DNA of 64,000 bases from Cranoglanis bouderius (Eukaryota; Chordata; Actinopteri; Siluriformes; Cranoglanididae), in NCBI GenBank assembly GCA_023630585.1, contig CM042556.1, positions 468,501 through 532,500 of the forward strand. The letters run 5' to 3'. Below are positions 42,828 to 53,008 of the stretch, in pieces. Both the position numbers and the translations under genes were made by a program. The stretch's first letter is position 1. The number at the start of each line of letters is the position of its first letter. A model generated the notes under the pieces. It searched no databases. It was not told the DNA's origin and was given only the letters and a program-made list of their open reading frames with translations.

Positions 42828-44894
42828 TCAGTTAGACCGAAAACCATAGACAAAATCAAAAACTTGGTTGGAAACAGCACTGGAAAATAAATTGGAGACA
42901 GGGCTGGAGACAGGGATGGAGACAGGATTGGAGACAGGATTGGAGACAGAGGAGGAGACAGAGGAGGAGACAGAGGAGTGAGCTGGGTTGGAAGTGGAGC
43001 TGGGAATCAAATCAGCCTCCGAACTGAGAAGGAGAGCAAACACCCATCCAGAAATTAAACCTATGTAGCTAGCAATGAAATCAGGAACTGGACTTGGAAC
43101 TGAACTAGGAACTGGGCTAGGAACAGGGTCGGAACCTGGAACGGGAGCAGGACTGGGAACAGGACTGGGAGCAGGACTGGGAACAGGACTGGGAACCTGA
43201 CTGGGAACAGGATTGGGAGCAGGACTGGGAACAGGTCTGGGAACAGGACTGGGAACCTGACTGAGAACAGGATTGGGAGCAGGACTGGGAACAGGATTGG
43301 GAGCAGGACTGGGAACCTGACGGGGAATCTGCCTGAGAACTGGCTCAGAGATTGGCCTTGGAATAGGGCAAAAATCTGGACATGGACTTGGACATGGACT
43401 AGGATTAGAGCAGGAACCTGGACATGGACTTGGACATGGACTAGGATTAGGGCAGAAACCTGGACATGGACTTGGACATGGGCTAGGATTAGGGCAGGAA
43501 CATGGACTTGGACATGGACTGGGATTAGAACAGGAACCTGGACATGGACTAGTTTGAGAAGAGGTCATCCCATGGACCTCAGACATGGACAGGGCAGGAG
43601 TGGAGGTTTCTTCTCGAACCTCTGACAAGAACACGGCTTGGGCGGAGGTCTCTTCATGGACCTCTGGTGTAAGCAGGCCAGGAGAGGAGGTTTCCTCTTG
43701 AATCTCTGGCTGCTGCTTGGGGCTGGAGGTTGCCTTGTTAACCTCCAGATGCAGCTCCACTGTGGAGACCTTCTGTTGGGCCTCAGGCTGGAGCTCGGGG
43801 CTGGAGGTCACCACGTTAACCTCCTTGAGCAGCTCCCTTGAGGAGACCTCCTGCTGGGCCTCCTGCTGGAGCTCGGGGCTGGAGGTCGCCACGTTAACCT
43901 CCTTGAGCAGCTCCCTTGAGGAGACCTCCTGCTGGGCCTCCTGCTGGAGCTCGGGGCTGGAGATCGCCACGTTAACCTCCTTGAGCAGCTCCCTTGAGGA
44001 GACCTCCTGCTGGGCCTCCTGCTGGAGCTCGGGGCTGGAGGTCGCCACGTTAACCTCCTCGAGCAGCTCCCTGGAGGAGACCTCCTGCTGGGCCTCCTGC
44101 TGGAACTTGGGGCTGGAGGTCGCCACGTTAACCTTCTTGAGCAGCTCCCTGGAGGAGACCTCCTGCTGGGCCTCCAGCTGGAGCTCGGGGCTGGAGGTTG
44201 CCACGATAACCTCCTGTGGTAGCTCCATGGAGGAGACTTCCTGCTGGGTCTCCGGCTGGAGCTCTGAGGGAGCCCTCCTGTGGAGCCACTTATGCACCCA
44301 CCAGCTGCCCTTGAAGCAGCCTTGGGAGCAGAAGTAGCTGCTCCTGACTCCTTGGTTCCTGCAGGTGGGACACTGCAGGATGGCTGGTCGGGTGCATCCC
44401 TCTTTGGCACACTCCTGGGTTTGGGGATGAGAGGTGTAGGCCGCCACGTTAGCCCGCTTACTCTCGTAGTACTCCAGGAATGTTTGACCAGGTCGGTCGC
44501 CCAGACGATCCTTCCCCAAAAATGTCCTGAGGTCAGGTTGGAAGTCTGGGCTTCCGAACACCTGGAACAGTAGATCCACAAAGCCTGAAACTGTTTGGAG
44601 CTGCGGGGATCTACTGGTAAGGTGAAGCTTCGCCCATTGGCGAGTGGAGCCGACCAGACGAGAGAGGAGGAACCCCAACCACTCTTCTTCATCTGGTTTG
44701 GGGTCCTCCAAGCTCAAAAAATAAAGCTGCGCCTGCAAAATGTAGCATTGTGGCAAAGTGGAAAAACCGTCGTGCTCATCTGGAGGATAGATGAAAGTCC
44801 ACTGAGGAAAATACATAGAATTAACTGCAGGCATCTTAATTTTAGTGTGGCAGGGCGTGGTGTGGCGTGGCATCGCTTTCCCCGCTGCATCCAT
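42828..44894 (-). CDS. gag: Gag-like protein with METAP1-type C6H2 finger and long repeats
   Basis: 688 codons from ATG 44894, the first Met inside the element's interior. The frame is open further into the LTR. Residue numbers below count from that upstream Met at 44951. Residues 57-135 resemble a sushi/MART-type capsid region (LPQCYILQAQLYFLS, EWLGFLLSRLVGSTRQWA, FVDLLFQVFGSP). Residues 181-224 form a C6H2 finger. Residues 236-417 are about seven 26-residue repeats (QQEVSSRELLKEVNVATSSP). Then come Cys/Pro repeats (CPNPSPCPSPCPG), Pro/Val/Ser repeats and a Ser/Val repeat up to the end. The usual nucleocapsid zinc knuckle is absent, so the finger may take that place (inference). Translation would yield particle protein without enzymes. 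Confidence 0.8.
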   Translation of the reverse strand: MDAAGKAMPRHTTPCHTKIKMPAVNSMYFPQWTFIYPPDEHDGFSTLPQCYILQAQLYFLSLEDPKPDEEEWLGFLLSRLVGSTRQWAKLHLTSRSPQLQTVSGFVDLLFQVFGSPDFQPDLRTFLGKDRLGDRPGQTFLEYYESKRANVAAYTSHPQTQECAKEGCTRPAILQCPTCRNQGVRSSYFCSQGCFKGSWWVHKWLHRRAPSELQPETQQEVSSMELPQEVIVATSSPELQLEAQQEVSSRELLKKVNVATSSPKFQQEAQQEVSSRELLEEVNVATSSPELQQEAQQEVSSRELLKEVNVAISSPELQQEAQQEVSSRELLKEVNVATSSPELQQEAQQEVSSRELLKEVNVVTSSPELQPEAQQKVSTVELHLEVNKATSSPKQQPEIQEETSSPGLLTPEVHEETSAQAVFLSEVREETSTPALSMSEVHGMTSSQTSPCPGSCSNPSPCPSPCSCPNPSPCPSPCPGFCPNPSPCPSPCPGSCSNPSPCPSPCPDFCPIPRPISEPVLRQIPRQVPSPAPNPVPSPAPNPVLSQVPSPVPRPVPSPAPNPVPSQVPSPVPSPAPSPVPSPAPVPGSDPVPSPVPSSVPSPVPDFIASYIGLISGWVFALLLSSEADLIPSSTSNPAHSSVSSSVSSSVSNPVSNPVSIPVSSPVSNLFSSAVSNQVFDFVYGFRSN
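43701..44246 (-). repeat. In-frame minisatellite, 78-bp unit
   Basis: About seven copies of a 78-bp unit, each encoding 26 residues. The central four are almost identical at DNA level and the outer ones diverge. The unit length is a multiple of three, so copy-number change keeps the frame. Confidence 0.9.
44280..44411 (-). other. METAP1-type C6H2 zinc finger within gag
   Basis: Ligands are C181, C186, C194, C197, C208, C212, H220 and H224 in the open frame from 44951. The steps are 5-8-3-11-4-8-4, the same as in the N-terminal finger of vertebrate methionine aminopeptidase 1. The segments LQCPTC, SYFCSQ and CFKGSW are also shared with it. In the host enzyme this finger mediates ribosome association. 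Here it sits between capsid-like and repeat regions. Confidence 0.8.
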
Positions 44895-44899
44895 TTTTT

Positions 44900-44911
44900 G
44901 GCGGAGTATTA
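44900..44911 (-). promoter_or_regulatory. Self-priming primer-binding site
   Basis: The minus strand reads TAATACTCCGCC immediately after the 5' LTR end. It is the exact reverse complement of GGCGGAGTATTA in the sense LTR (45245-45234), the predicted 5' end of the RNA. No tRNA-like site is visible. Confidence 0.7.
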
Positions 44912-45638
44912 TGTTACGACCCGTAGGGTGAAGGAGATGAGCAGGATGCACTTGCAGGGGAAAGTGTTCAGTTTATTAGGAACAAATGAAACAAAACCTT
45001 CAAATGAAACATCAGGGTTAAACACATCTAAAGCTTTTACTAAACTAATGATAGGCTAAAGCTAAACTAGAAAGCTGATCTGGAAATCACGAGAAAAGAG
45101 CTAACGCTATTACTAAACTAATGCTAAACAAGAAGAGTGATCTGGAAATCACGAGAACAAATCGCACGGTACTAGAAAGGTGATCTAGAAATCACGAGAA
45201 CAAAGCGCACAGTTAAACACATCTAATCTAAATTAATACTCCGCCCAGAAGCGGAAATGGAGCGGCATATTTAAACACACATAAATCACATGTCCAAATC
45301 AATGACAGCTGAAACTCGTAATCATACAATAAACAAGAACCAATGAAAAAACGGGGCAGAGACATGACACAAACCAAAACATATGCACATGGGGAAACAC
45401 AGGAGGCGGAGTCATGACGTGAATGAAAACATGAGCACATGGGGAAACACAGGAGGCGGAGACATGACGTAAACGAAAACATGAGCACATGGCAAAAGTA
45501 AACAAAACATGAGTCTATGAATGAAACGTCCATCGGAGAATTTTTGAATGGCGCTGGAATGTGTGCAATGGAATGCGGAAGTATGCCACTTGCTCCTCCT
45601 TGTTGAGTAGCAAGCGCTAGAGAAGGGAAAACCTAACA
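44912..45638 (-). repeat. 5' LTR with promoter, R region and hairpins
   Basis: On the minus strand it starts TGTTAGG at 45638 and ends CGTAACA at 44912. A TTTAAATA box lies at 45275-45268. The predicted start GGCGGAG is 30 nt later (45245). Three GTGAT...ATCAC-type hairpins (near 45195-45180, 45152-45137 and 45090-45075) follow within the transcribed part, and AATAAA is at 44977-44972. This gives U3 of about 393 bp, R of about 300 bp and a short U5. Confidence 0.8.
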
Positions 45639-45759
45639 CCGAGTTCATTATGTCACAGTCGTGCCACATCTAGAATTAATGGACTCAGCTGCCTGGGGAA
45701 AAAAAAGTTTGCCGCCTGAAAAATAAAAAAATAAAAAGTTTTGGGGGTTAAATTGGTTA

Positions 45760-46421
45760 ATTCAATTCAATTCAATTTCATTTCTATTGCGCTTTTAAGA
45801 ATGGTCATTGTCCCAAAGCAGCTTTACAGAAATATATAAACTCTGATATAGATTTTAAATGTATGAATTTATCCCCAATGAGCAAGCCAGAGGCGACGGT
45901 GGCAAGGAAAAACTCCCTGAGACGATATGAGGAAGAAACCTTGAGAGGAACCAGACTCAAAAGGGAACCCATCCTCATCTGGGTGACACCGGATTGTGCG
46001 ATTATAAATAAATAAATCCCTTCTATAAATGTGCTAATACTACATGGTCAAATAGCAGTTGTGTAAACAGGAAAATTCATTACCGTTTTTACATGAAGAC
46101 TGTTTTGTTGAACTTCTCCACTGTTCACTGATGGAGACTTGAGTGCAAAACTGTTTGTGGCTATTGTATTTGTAGCCATCTTAGCATAACTGTTCATATG
46201 AATTGAGGTCCAAAGCCATCTTCATGATTTTTAAGGGGTACCATCCTCAGTAATCTCAATGATCTTTAGGCTGCACTGTGTGGGGCCATCCTCAGCAGCA
46301 GCATGTGATTTCCAATTGATGAGAACTCCAACCAGAAGTAGGGCATCAGGATGGATCAGGCAGGTCCGGAGATCAGAAGGGGTCGGGATCACTGGCATCT
46401 CAGGAGTATCAAGTGTAGCTT

Positions 46422-46463
<42 letters not shown>

Positions 46464-48415
46464 CTATTAGGTATGCTTATTGTGCTGTAATGGTTAAGGA
46501 CAGTGTACTTTGCGTGAGTGCAAGCAGGTACTCCGGCAAGACTAGCTATGACAGCATAACTAAAAGGGAGAGCCAGAAGGTAACACAGACATGAGGGCTC
46601 CCTGGGACATAAGGCAGCCAGCCACTCCACCATCAATAAACCTGGGTGATTGCGTGAAAGTGGGAAGGTGACAGCATTCGAACATCCCAGTTCACCACAA
46701 CACGTTATGCCTGTGAGACCTCTAGATCTGCTCCTTTACCTAAGAAAAAAACTATTCACAAAAAGCTTGACTAAACAAATATGTTTTCAGCCTGGGCTTA
46801 AACACTGAGACTGTGTCTGAGTCCCAAATACTAATTGGAAGGCTGTTCCATAACTGTGGGGCTTTATAAGAGAAAGCTCTTCCCCCTGCTGTAGCCTTCA
46901 CTATTCAAGGTATCAACAAATTAGGCATGGCGGATCATAAAAGACCAAGTCGCTTAGGTACTGCGGCGCGAGACCATTTAGAGCTTTATAGGCCAACAGT
47001 AGTATTTTGTAATCAATGCGAAATTTCACTGGGATCCAATGCAGTGTGGATAAGACAGGGGTGATGTGGTCATATCTTCTGGTTCTAGTGAGGACTCTTA
47101 CATCTGCATTCTGGACTAACTGGAGTTTGTTTATGCTCCTACTGGAACATCCAGGCAGTAAGGCATTACAATAATCCAACCTAGAGGTGATGAAAGCATG
47201 AATTAATTTTTCTGCATCCTGTAGTGACATTATATTTCTTATCTTAACAATATTTCTGAGGTGAAAGAAGGCTATCCTAGTAATATTATCTACATGGACG
47301 TCAAATGAAAGACTGGAGTCAATAATCACACCAAGTTCTTATACTGCTGCACATGATGAATCAGAAAACTTACTTCTAGCTGCATGTGGTCCTAGTATAA
47401 GTACTTCTGTCTTGTCAGAATTAAGTAAGAGGAAGTTTATAAGCATCCACTGTCTAATGTCCTTTACACATTTCTCAACTTTATTAAGCTGGTGTCTGTC
47501 ATCTGGCTTTGCTGAAATATACAACTGTGTGTCATCAGCATAACAGTGGAAGCTAATTCCATATTTATGAATAATTTGACCCAGAGGTAGCATATATAAA
47601 GATAAAAGCAGTGGGCCTAAAACAGAACCTTGCAGAACAGCAAACTTTACCTCAGTATGCATGGAGAATTCACGATTTACATCTACAAACTGATAACGAC
47701 AGTCAAATAAGACCTGAGCCAGAAGGGGGCCATTCCCTTAATGCCGACAACGTTTTCTAGTCTACCAAGGAGAATAATATGATAAATTGTATCAAAAGCA
47801 GTTTGATAACTGCTAGTTTAAATGATTTAGCTAGTGCTAAGGGAAGAATTTATTATTTTTAGAAGGGATTTGATTACATCCGGAATAATCTGTTTGAAGA
47901 AACATGTAGGTAAGGGATCTAGTATACAAGTTGATGATTTTGATGAAGAAATTAATGAAATTAGTTCAGTCTCTCTAAGGGGAGTAAAACATTCTAATCG
48001 TTGATCTGATTCTGCTATATTATTATCTACAGGGTTAGTTAGAAGACTGTCTGGTTTTAAATTAATAGTCTGAATTTTTTGTCTAATATTTCCAATTTTG
48101 CCAATGAAAAAAATCATGAAATCATCGCTGCTATATAATGATTGTGTGCCTGTTTCTGTGGCAGTTATATTCCTAGTTAATTTTGCTACGGTTTTAAATA
48201 AGAATCTATGATTATTTTTGTTGTCTTCAATTAAGGTGGAGAGATAGACTGATCTGACTGATCTGATAGACTGATAACGGTATGTGTGATGGTGATGAGA
48301 ACATATTGTCAGAATTAAGAGGCATATCACCACACAGCTTGATATGTCTCTTAACATTCATTAAATTTAAATACCTTGTCATTACTAGAAGAAAACTGTT
48401 GATTCTGCACTGCAC
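45760..48415 (-). mobile_element. LINE (L2 group), 5'-truncated with internal deletion
   Basis: On the minus strand the RT ORF remnant (48357-46913) is followed by a 1 kb 3' UTR and an (AATTG)n-type tail at 45760-45777. The UTR is closely related to 30286-31270 and includes a (GA)n at 46425-46465. The start is undefined near 48415. Confidence 0.85.
46913..48357 (-). pseudogene. LINE reverse transcriptase remnant
   Basis: The frame 48357-47827 encodes the part before the palm (TETGTQSLYSSDDFMIFFIG, CILDPLPTCFFKQIIP). About 47820-47660 joins KLAVIK directly to a FDTIYHIILLGRL-type segment, so a stretch with the HSTETALV region is deleted. The frame 47662-47339 has QGSVLGPLLLSLYM and the intact catalytic CYADDTQLYI. 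The frame 47329-46913 is the C-terminal domain (HAFITSRLDYCNALLPG, LHWIPVKFRIDYKILLL, ALNGLAPQYLSDL). Stops separate the frames. Confidence 0.8.
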
Positions 48416-49489
48416 TATATCATATTCATGAGAAAGTTGAATTTGGTATTATTGTATTATTTGATTTTTGCGTAAATTCAATTAATAATTTTCAACGAGT
48501 GATTAAAAGAACCGGTTCATATGATTCATCTTTGTCAGATATGCTGGTGGCACTGTCTTATTTTATTATATTTCTTTTATTTTACACCATGTTTATGGCT
48601 TATGTAGTTTCCTTATAAGTAGCCTACAGACTCATGTAAAGACTCTTTTGTCTTTTTGCGATGTGCATAGTATTTGTGCTTCTGGTGGAACTTGAGATTA
48701 CGGCATTTAATGTACTTGGTAGTGCGTTCATCTTCCGTGCCGGAGGCATGAGCTAGAGACCCGCTGGAATCAGGTTTCGAAAAAAAAAAAAAAATTTCTT
48801 TCTTTAATGAATAAAGATAGTTAAAACAATTTAAACATGAACTGACTTTCATTCATCTTTTATGCTAGTGCTAGGGTTAGTCATTTACATGTAGATCCGA
48901 CGCTGAAGTATAAATCAGCCTTTAGCGTGTCTCAAATTGCAAGAGATACTTGAGTTATAAAATTGTGCAGTAGCCAGTGTATCCCATTTATGTCATAGTT
49001 TAATGTCTTGATGATTTTTCTACTTATGTTCATTAGATGCTGTCCGAAAGAACCCATTATCAACAAATGCTGAAATTGAGACAGTAATGAAAAAGTGGCT
49101 GCAGCTGGTTTCAGACAGTAAAGGAGGACAGAAGTAGCAGTAGCTTGCCCTTGATATACACACATCACATTACATTCTAACTGATAAAAATCTGTTTTAC
49201 ATGTTAAATTCATGGTTTTGTTTTGTTCATTTATGTCATTGTTGTGTATGCATTGCTGTTAAAAGTTAATGTTTAATGCAATTCTTGAAATTTGATGGGG
49301 TGCAAAATATTTTTGTACAATTTTTATATTTTCATTTAACATTTTTTTAAACTTAAAAATTAACATTAAAAACATTAATTTAAACTGCTTTATTGTTGGC
49401 ATTTTATTTGAATATGACAATTTTGAATGAATGATTTATGAATTATGAAAAAATGAATGTGGTAATTTAATAATGTCTGGGTGAAATCC
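48416..49489. other. AT-rich non-coding DNA
   Basis: No recognised element. A poly-A run lies at 48780-48794. The open frame at 48932-49213 on the minus strand has no recognisable features. Confidence 0.4.
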
Positions 49490-49700
49490 GGGTCACACAT
49501 ATTTCTATTCACAATGGTGCATGGCCAGATCTGGGCTACATCCATTAGTTCTGCTCAGTTTACACTGTGTGGGCCAGATCTGGGACACATCCATTACTTC
49601 TGCTCAGTTTACAGTGTGTAGGTGAAATCTGGGCCACATCCATTACTTCTGCTCAGTTTACAGTGTGTGGGCCAGATCTGGGCCGAGGACCCAGGCGTAT
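49490..49700. repeat. Minisatellite, ~58-bp unit
   Basis: Three to four copies of a unit containing GTGTGGGCCAGATCTGGG and ACATCCATTACTTCTGCTCA, with positions of the second word near 49540, 49587 and 49638. The repeat lies upstream of the gypsy fragment with no obvious link. Confidence 0.75.
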
Positions 49701-50564
49701 ACTGGGCCAGAACTAAAGCAAGTATGTGGCCCACAAGTGGGCCAGACAAATTTTGCTATCTGGGTTGGAGCTCACATGTTTTCAGAAATTGTTAGTACTT
49801 ATGAAATCCAGACCACATGGAAACCACACACTGCAGAGTTCACAAACCCCATTAAGGAAAGAAATGGGAATTCGCAATTCTGATGTTGAAATTCATCCGG
49901 GAGAATAAAACACGGTGGCGACAATCCTGTATGAAACTGTCAAGGCAAGCACTCAGTATCCGACGCAAGCACGTCCATACTTTTAAACAAATTCCTATAA
50001 TGAATTCTTACACCTGAATTAAATGATTAATGAATTAATTTTCAGTCATTATAAATGCACATGGTCACAATTACATGAATTTTAAGACCTAATTTTACAC
50101 CTAATTTTACCCTTTATGACAGTAAAAATAGTGCATTGTAGTAAGGCTCTACACACACATGTAGCTCCCCCTACTGACCGGCATGTGCAGCCGCATGTAG
50201 GTGTCGAATTTTGCATGGGCAAATAACACTCACCTTTTCTTCAGAAAATGTCAAATCTAGTTATTATTATTATTCTGAGGCCCAAAAAAAGCTGCATGCA
50301 CCAAACTCGCCACAGACCTTCAACCTGTTCTGAATTAGTGTGCTATGACTGTTCTAACTGGTCAGAATTTTGGAATTCCAGCCAACTCAAAGTATTGGCA
50401 CCCTACCTACCTCTTTAATGCTACAAGTATTGGCACCCTGTCTATCCAACTCTAGAAGTATGGACCTATCTGTCTCTTTCTTTCTTAAAACTGCACATTA
50501 CCTTCAGATTTCAAACTGATTTCAAACTGGCGCAGTAGCTGGTGAAGCCACCTCCCTGAAATGA
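49701..50564. other. Non-coding DNA, nothing recognised
   Basis: Includes a short (ATT)n near 50261. Small open frames lack recognisable domains. Confidence 0.4.
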
Positions 50565-52330
50565 GTTTTTGCAGGTTAGGATGTCTGTGTCTACAGTTGA
50601 GGTTACAGAATGGAAAGAGACTGGGGTGGCTGTGACTTGGGTGGCTGTGACTGCTGTTCCAGAGAACATTTTCAATACAAACAGATTTGGTGAGTTAAAG
50701 ACACTGCCAAAGGTACTGTATGGGCCAGAGTGCAACATCCTTGGCATATAAGGGTGATTTCATTGTGTGTTGAATGCAAAAGGACACAGCTGCACCCAAA
50801 ATGTATATGTTATTAATAAGCTCATGAAACCAGTCCTGGGATTACCAGGCTGCTTACGCCTCAGTGTTCACAAGTCTAGGTTTGCTGTAGAAGCCGTATC
50901 ACATCGAACTGCAGAATGAGGCAACCATATTCCCTATCAAAACCCTGCTGTGTTCCCATACCTCTAAGAGCAAAAGTGAAGGAGAAGCTAGACAGAATGG
51001 AGACAATGGGGGTGATTTCAAAAGTAAGCAGCCCTACAGAATGGTATGCAGAGATGGTTGTTGTCCCCAAGCCAGATGGAAAGATATATGTGTGGACTTG
51101 ACAAACCTTAACAAAAAAGAGGTTAAGAGAGAATGCCACATTCTTCCAGCCGTCGATCAATCCTTAGCCATGCTGTCAGATGGCAAAATATTCACAAAGA
51201 TAGACCCACGATCAGGCTTCTGGCAGATCCCTCTTACCTATGAGTCACAACCACTCTCCGTCTTTATCATGCCATTTGGGAGATATGTCTTCAATTGTCT
51301 CCCATTTGAAAATGTTTCAGTGCCTGAATACTTTCAAAGAGGAATGTCCCAGCTATTGGAGGACTACAGCTGAGTGATTTGTCATGCTGACATCATCCTT
51401 GTCTTTGGGCGTGACAAAGCTGAACATGGCCAACGTCTGCATCTGTTCAGTCAGTTGGTCTCACACTAAATGAAAAATGTGAGTTTGCTAAGAGCGAAAT
51501 GCTTTTTGTGGGTCACAAAATCACAGCCAATGGTCTTGAGGCAGACCCAAGCAAAGTCAGTGCGATCCTCCAAATTCCAGAACCAAAATGTATGGCAGAT
51601 GTACACAGAGTGCTACGGATGGCCAACTATCTTGCTAAATTTTTACCACAACTCGCTTCAATCACCATGCCACTGAAAGAACTGCTCAGACAGAGAAATG
51701 AATGATGTCTATGCACCACCTTACCTCAAATCCCAGGGAAGCTGGAGCCCATGTGGACCTGCAGGAGTTCAGGAAAAAGGATGAGGAAGGGAAGAAATGC
51801 CAGTCAGTGAATTACAATTACCACCATAAGTCACATCCCTTACCCCAGCTTCAGCGTGACCAAAAAGTGTGGCTTGCTACTGAGAGGATTTATGGTTCTG
51901 TCTGCAGACCGGCTCATACTCCAAGATCAGACAGAGAGAGGAGTGCTGCAGAGAAACAGAAAACATCTCTGCCCCATTGGAGGTATGTAAACTAAGAAGT
52001 ATGTAAACCTTGACAAGAAAGTATTGAGACAAAAATGTGTTAAAAGTAAGAAGTTATGTTAAGAAAGTGTTGAAATGAAAATTAATTAATGTTAAGTATG
52101 AATATGTTAATATTCAAACTGTGTGTTGAAAAGAAAAGTTACAGTTGCCATAAGTGAAAGTGAATGCATTGCTTAGCTAAAAGGGGGAGGTGTACTGATC
52201 AGGACTACAGTACCCATAATGCATGAGTAGTGGTGGTGTAAGGGGAGGGTCAGAGAGAGGAAGGGAGAAGAAAATAAACAGTTATCCAGGGAGATGCACA
52301 CATGTCCTGGGTTTTGTTTAATATGATAAC
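50565..52330 (+). mobile_element. Decayed Ty3/gypsy fragment with 3' LTR start
   Basis: An RT remnant at 50916-51705 is followed by a short pol C-terminal piece (YNYHHKSHPLPQLQRDQKVW, near 51800). RNase H and most of the integrase are deleted. A polypurine tract AAAAGGGGGAGG (52179-52190) then precedes an LTR start TGTACTGATCAGGACTACAG (52191 on). AATAAA at about 52272 fits an LTR. The LTR end is not defined. Confidence 0.7.
50916..51705 (+). pseudogene. pol: Gypsy reverse transcriptase remnant
   Basis: Three overlapping frames carry RT blocks in order: VPIPLRAKVKEKLDRME and VVVPKPDGKI, then DLTNLNKKEVKRE, IFTKIDPRSGFWQIPL (catalytic Asp present) and MPFGRYVFNCLPF. The YxDD-type box near 51385 reads HADIIL, so one catalytic Asp is lost. 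The thumb and following part is KITANGLEADPSKVSAIL and VLRMANYLAKFLPQL. Stops and frameshifts at about 51100, 51371 and 51468 inactivate it. The element differs from the PNMA-like gypsy at 32-41 kb. Confidence 0.8.
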
Positions 52331-52943
52331 TGCACTAATTATACATCATCATTTCAGGAATTTATTTCAGTTTTGGCATAGTGTGTTACTGGCTAAGACC
52401 TTTTAACCAACTCCATGCTTTTGAAAAAGTTATATTAAAGTGTTGCTTTGATTGAACAGGGTTTGCAGTAATCAGGCCTGGTTGCGTCTTGTCCAGTTGG
52501 TACCAGTTGGTTAACTTTTTTGCTTCAATAAATAACTTTATCATTTAAAAACTGTTTTACACAGCACTGTGTATACGAGAGCACTCAATTGTACATGAAG
52601 CTTGTTATCAGCATGAATGACCTCTGCACATCATCCATAAGTAAAACGGAAGATGAAGCTGTGATTAATTCAATATCCAGGCCCAGTCTGTTTCAAACAA
52701 GTCTCTTGAGGCTAAGATATACTCACCACACAACAGATGCTGAACAAAAAAGAAATCAGGCATTTTTAATGGAGACATAAAATATTAACATGGTTTGTAG
52801 TGTCTTGGCATCGGGTTTGCTGGGCTGAGGAAACCCAGCTTGCCCCTTTGTATGAGAGGGAAAGTGTGTGTGTAATCAAGAGATACAGGAGATACAATGC
52901 TGATAATTATTCAGGGTTTTACATAAATACTTGTATCATTGTA

Positions 52944-52945
<2 letters not shown>
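52331..52945. other. Non-coding DNA
   Basis: Nothing recognised. A small open frame at 52589-52780 has no known motif. Confidence 0.4.

Positions 52946-53005
<60 letters not shown>
52946..53005. repeat. (TA)n microsatellite
   Basis: About 29 TA units, slightly interrupted at the end by CACA. Confidence 0.95.

Positions 53006-53008
<3 letters not shown>

Larger units (their letters stand above)
41581..45643 (-). mobile_element. Non-autonomous LTR retrotransposon with METAP1-type zinc finger
   Basis: CCGAG flanks both ends (41581-41585 and 45639-45643). Two 727-bp LTRs (41586-42312 and 44912-45638) enclose a 2.6 kb interior with one gag-like ORF on the minus strand, a 12-nt self-complementary primer site and an 11-G polypurine tract. 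There is no protease, RT or integrase, so it must use enzymes from another element. The LTRs are very similar to each other, and intact ends and duplication suggest comparatively recent insertion. Confidence 0.9.

Noticed and set aside
42434..42849. Two plus-strand ORFs with regular Glu/Thr/Asp and Arg/Gln repeats
   Set aside because: They are opposite-strand shadows of the 24-bp coding repeats of the gag-like ORF.
43717..44337. A 206-residue plus-strand ORF of Ser/Leu/Cys repeats
   Set aside because: It lies antisense to the 78-bp coding minisatellite. The minus-strand frame has the capsid and zinc-finger domains.
44280..44411. A genuine METAP1 gene fragment at this locus
   Set aside because: The finger is in frame inside the retrotransposon ORF between two LTRs, and no peptidase domain follows.
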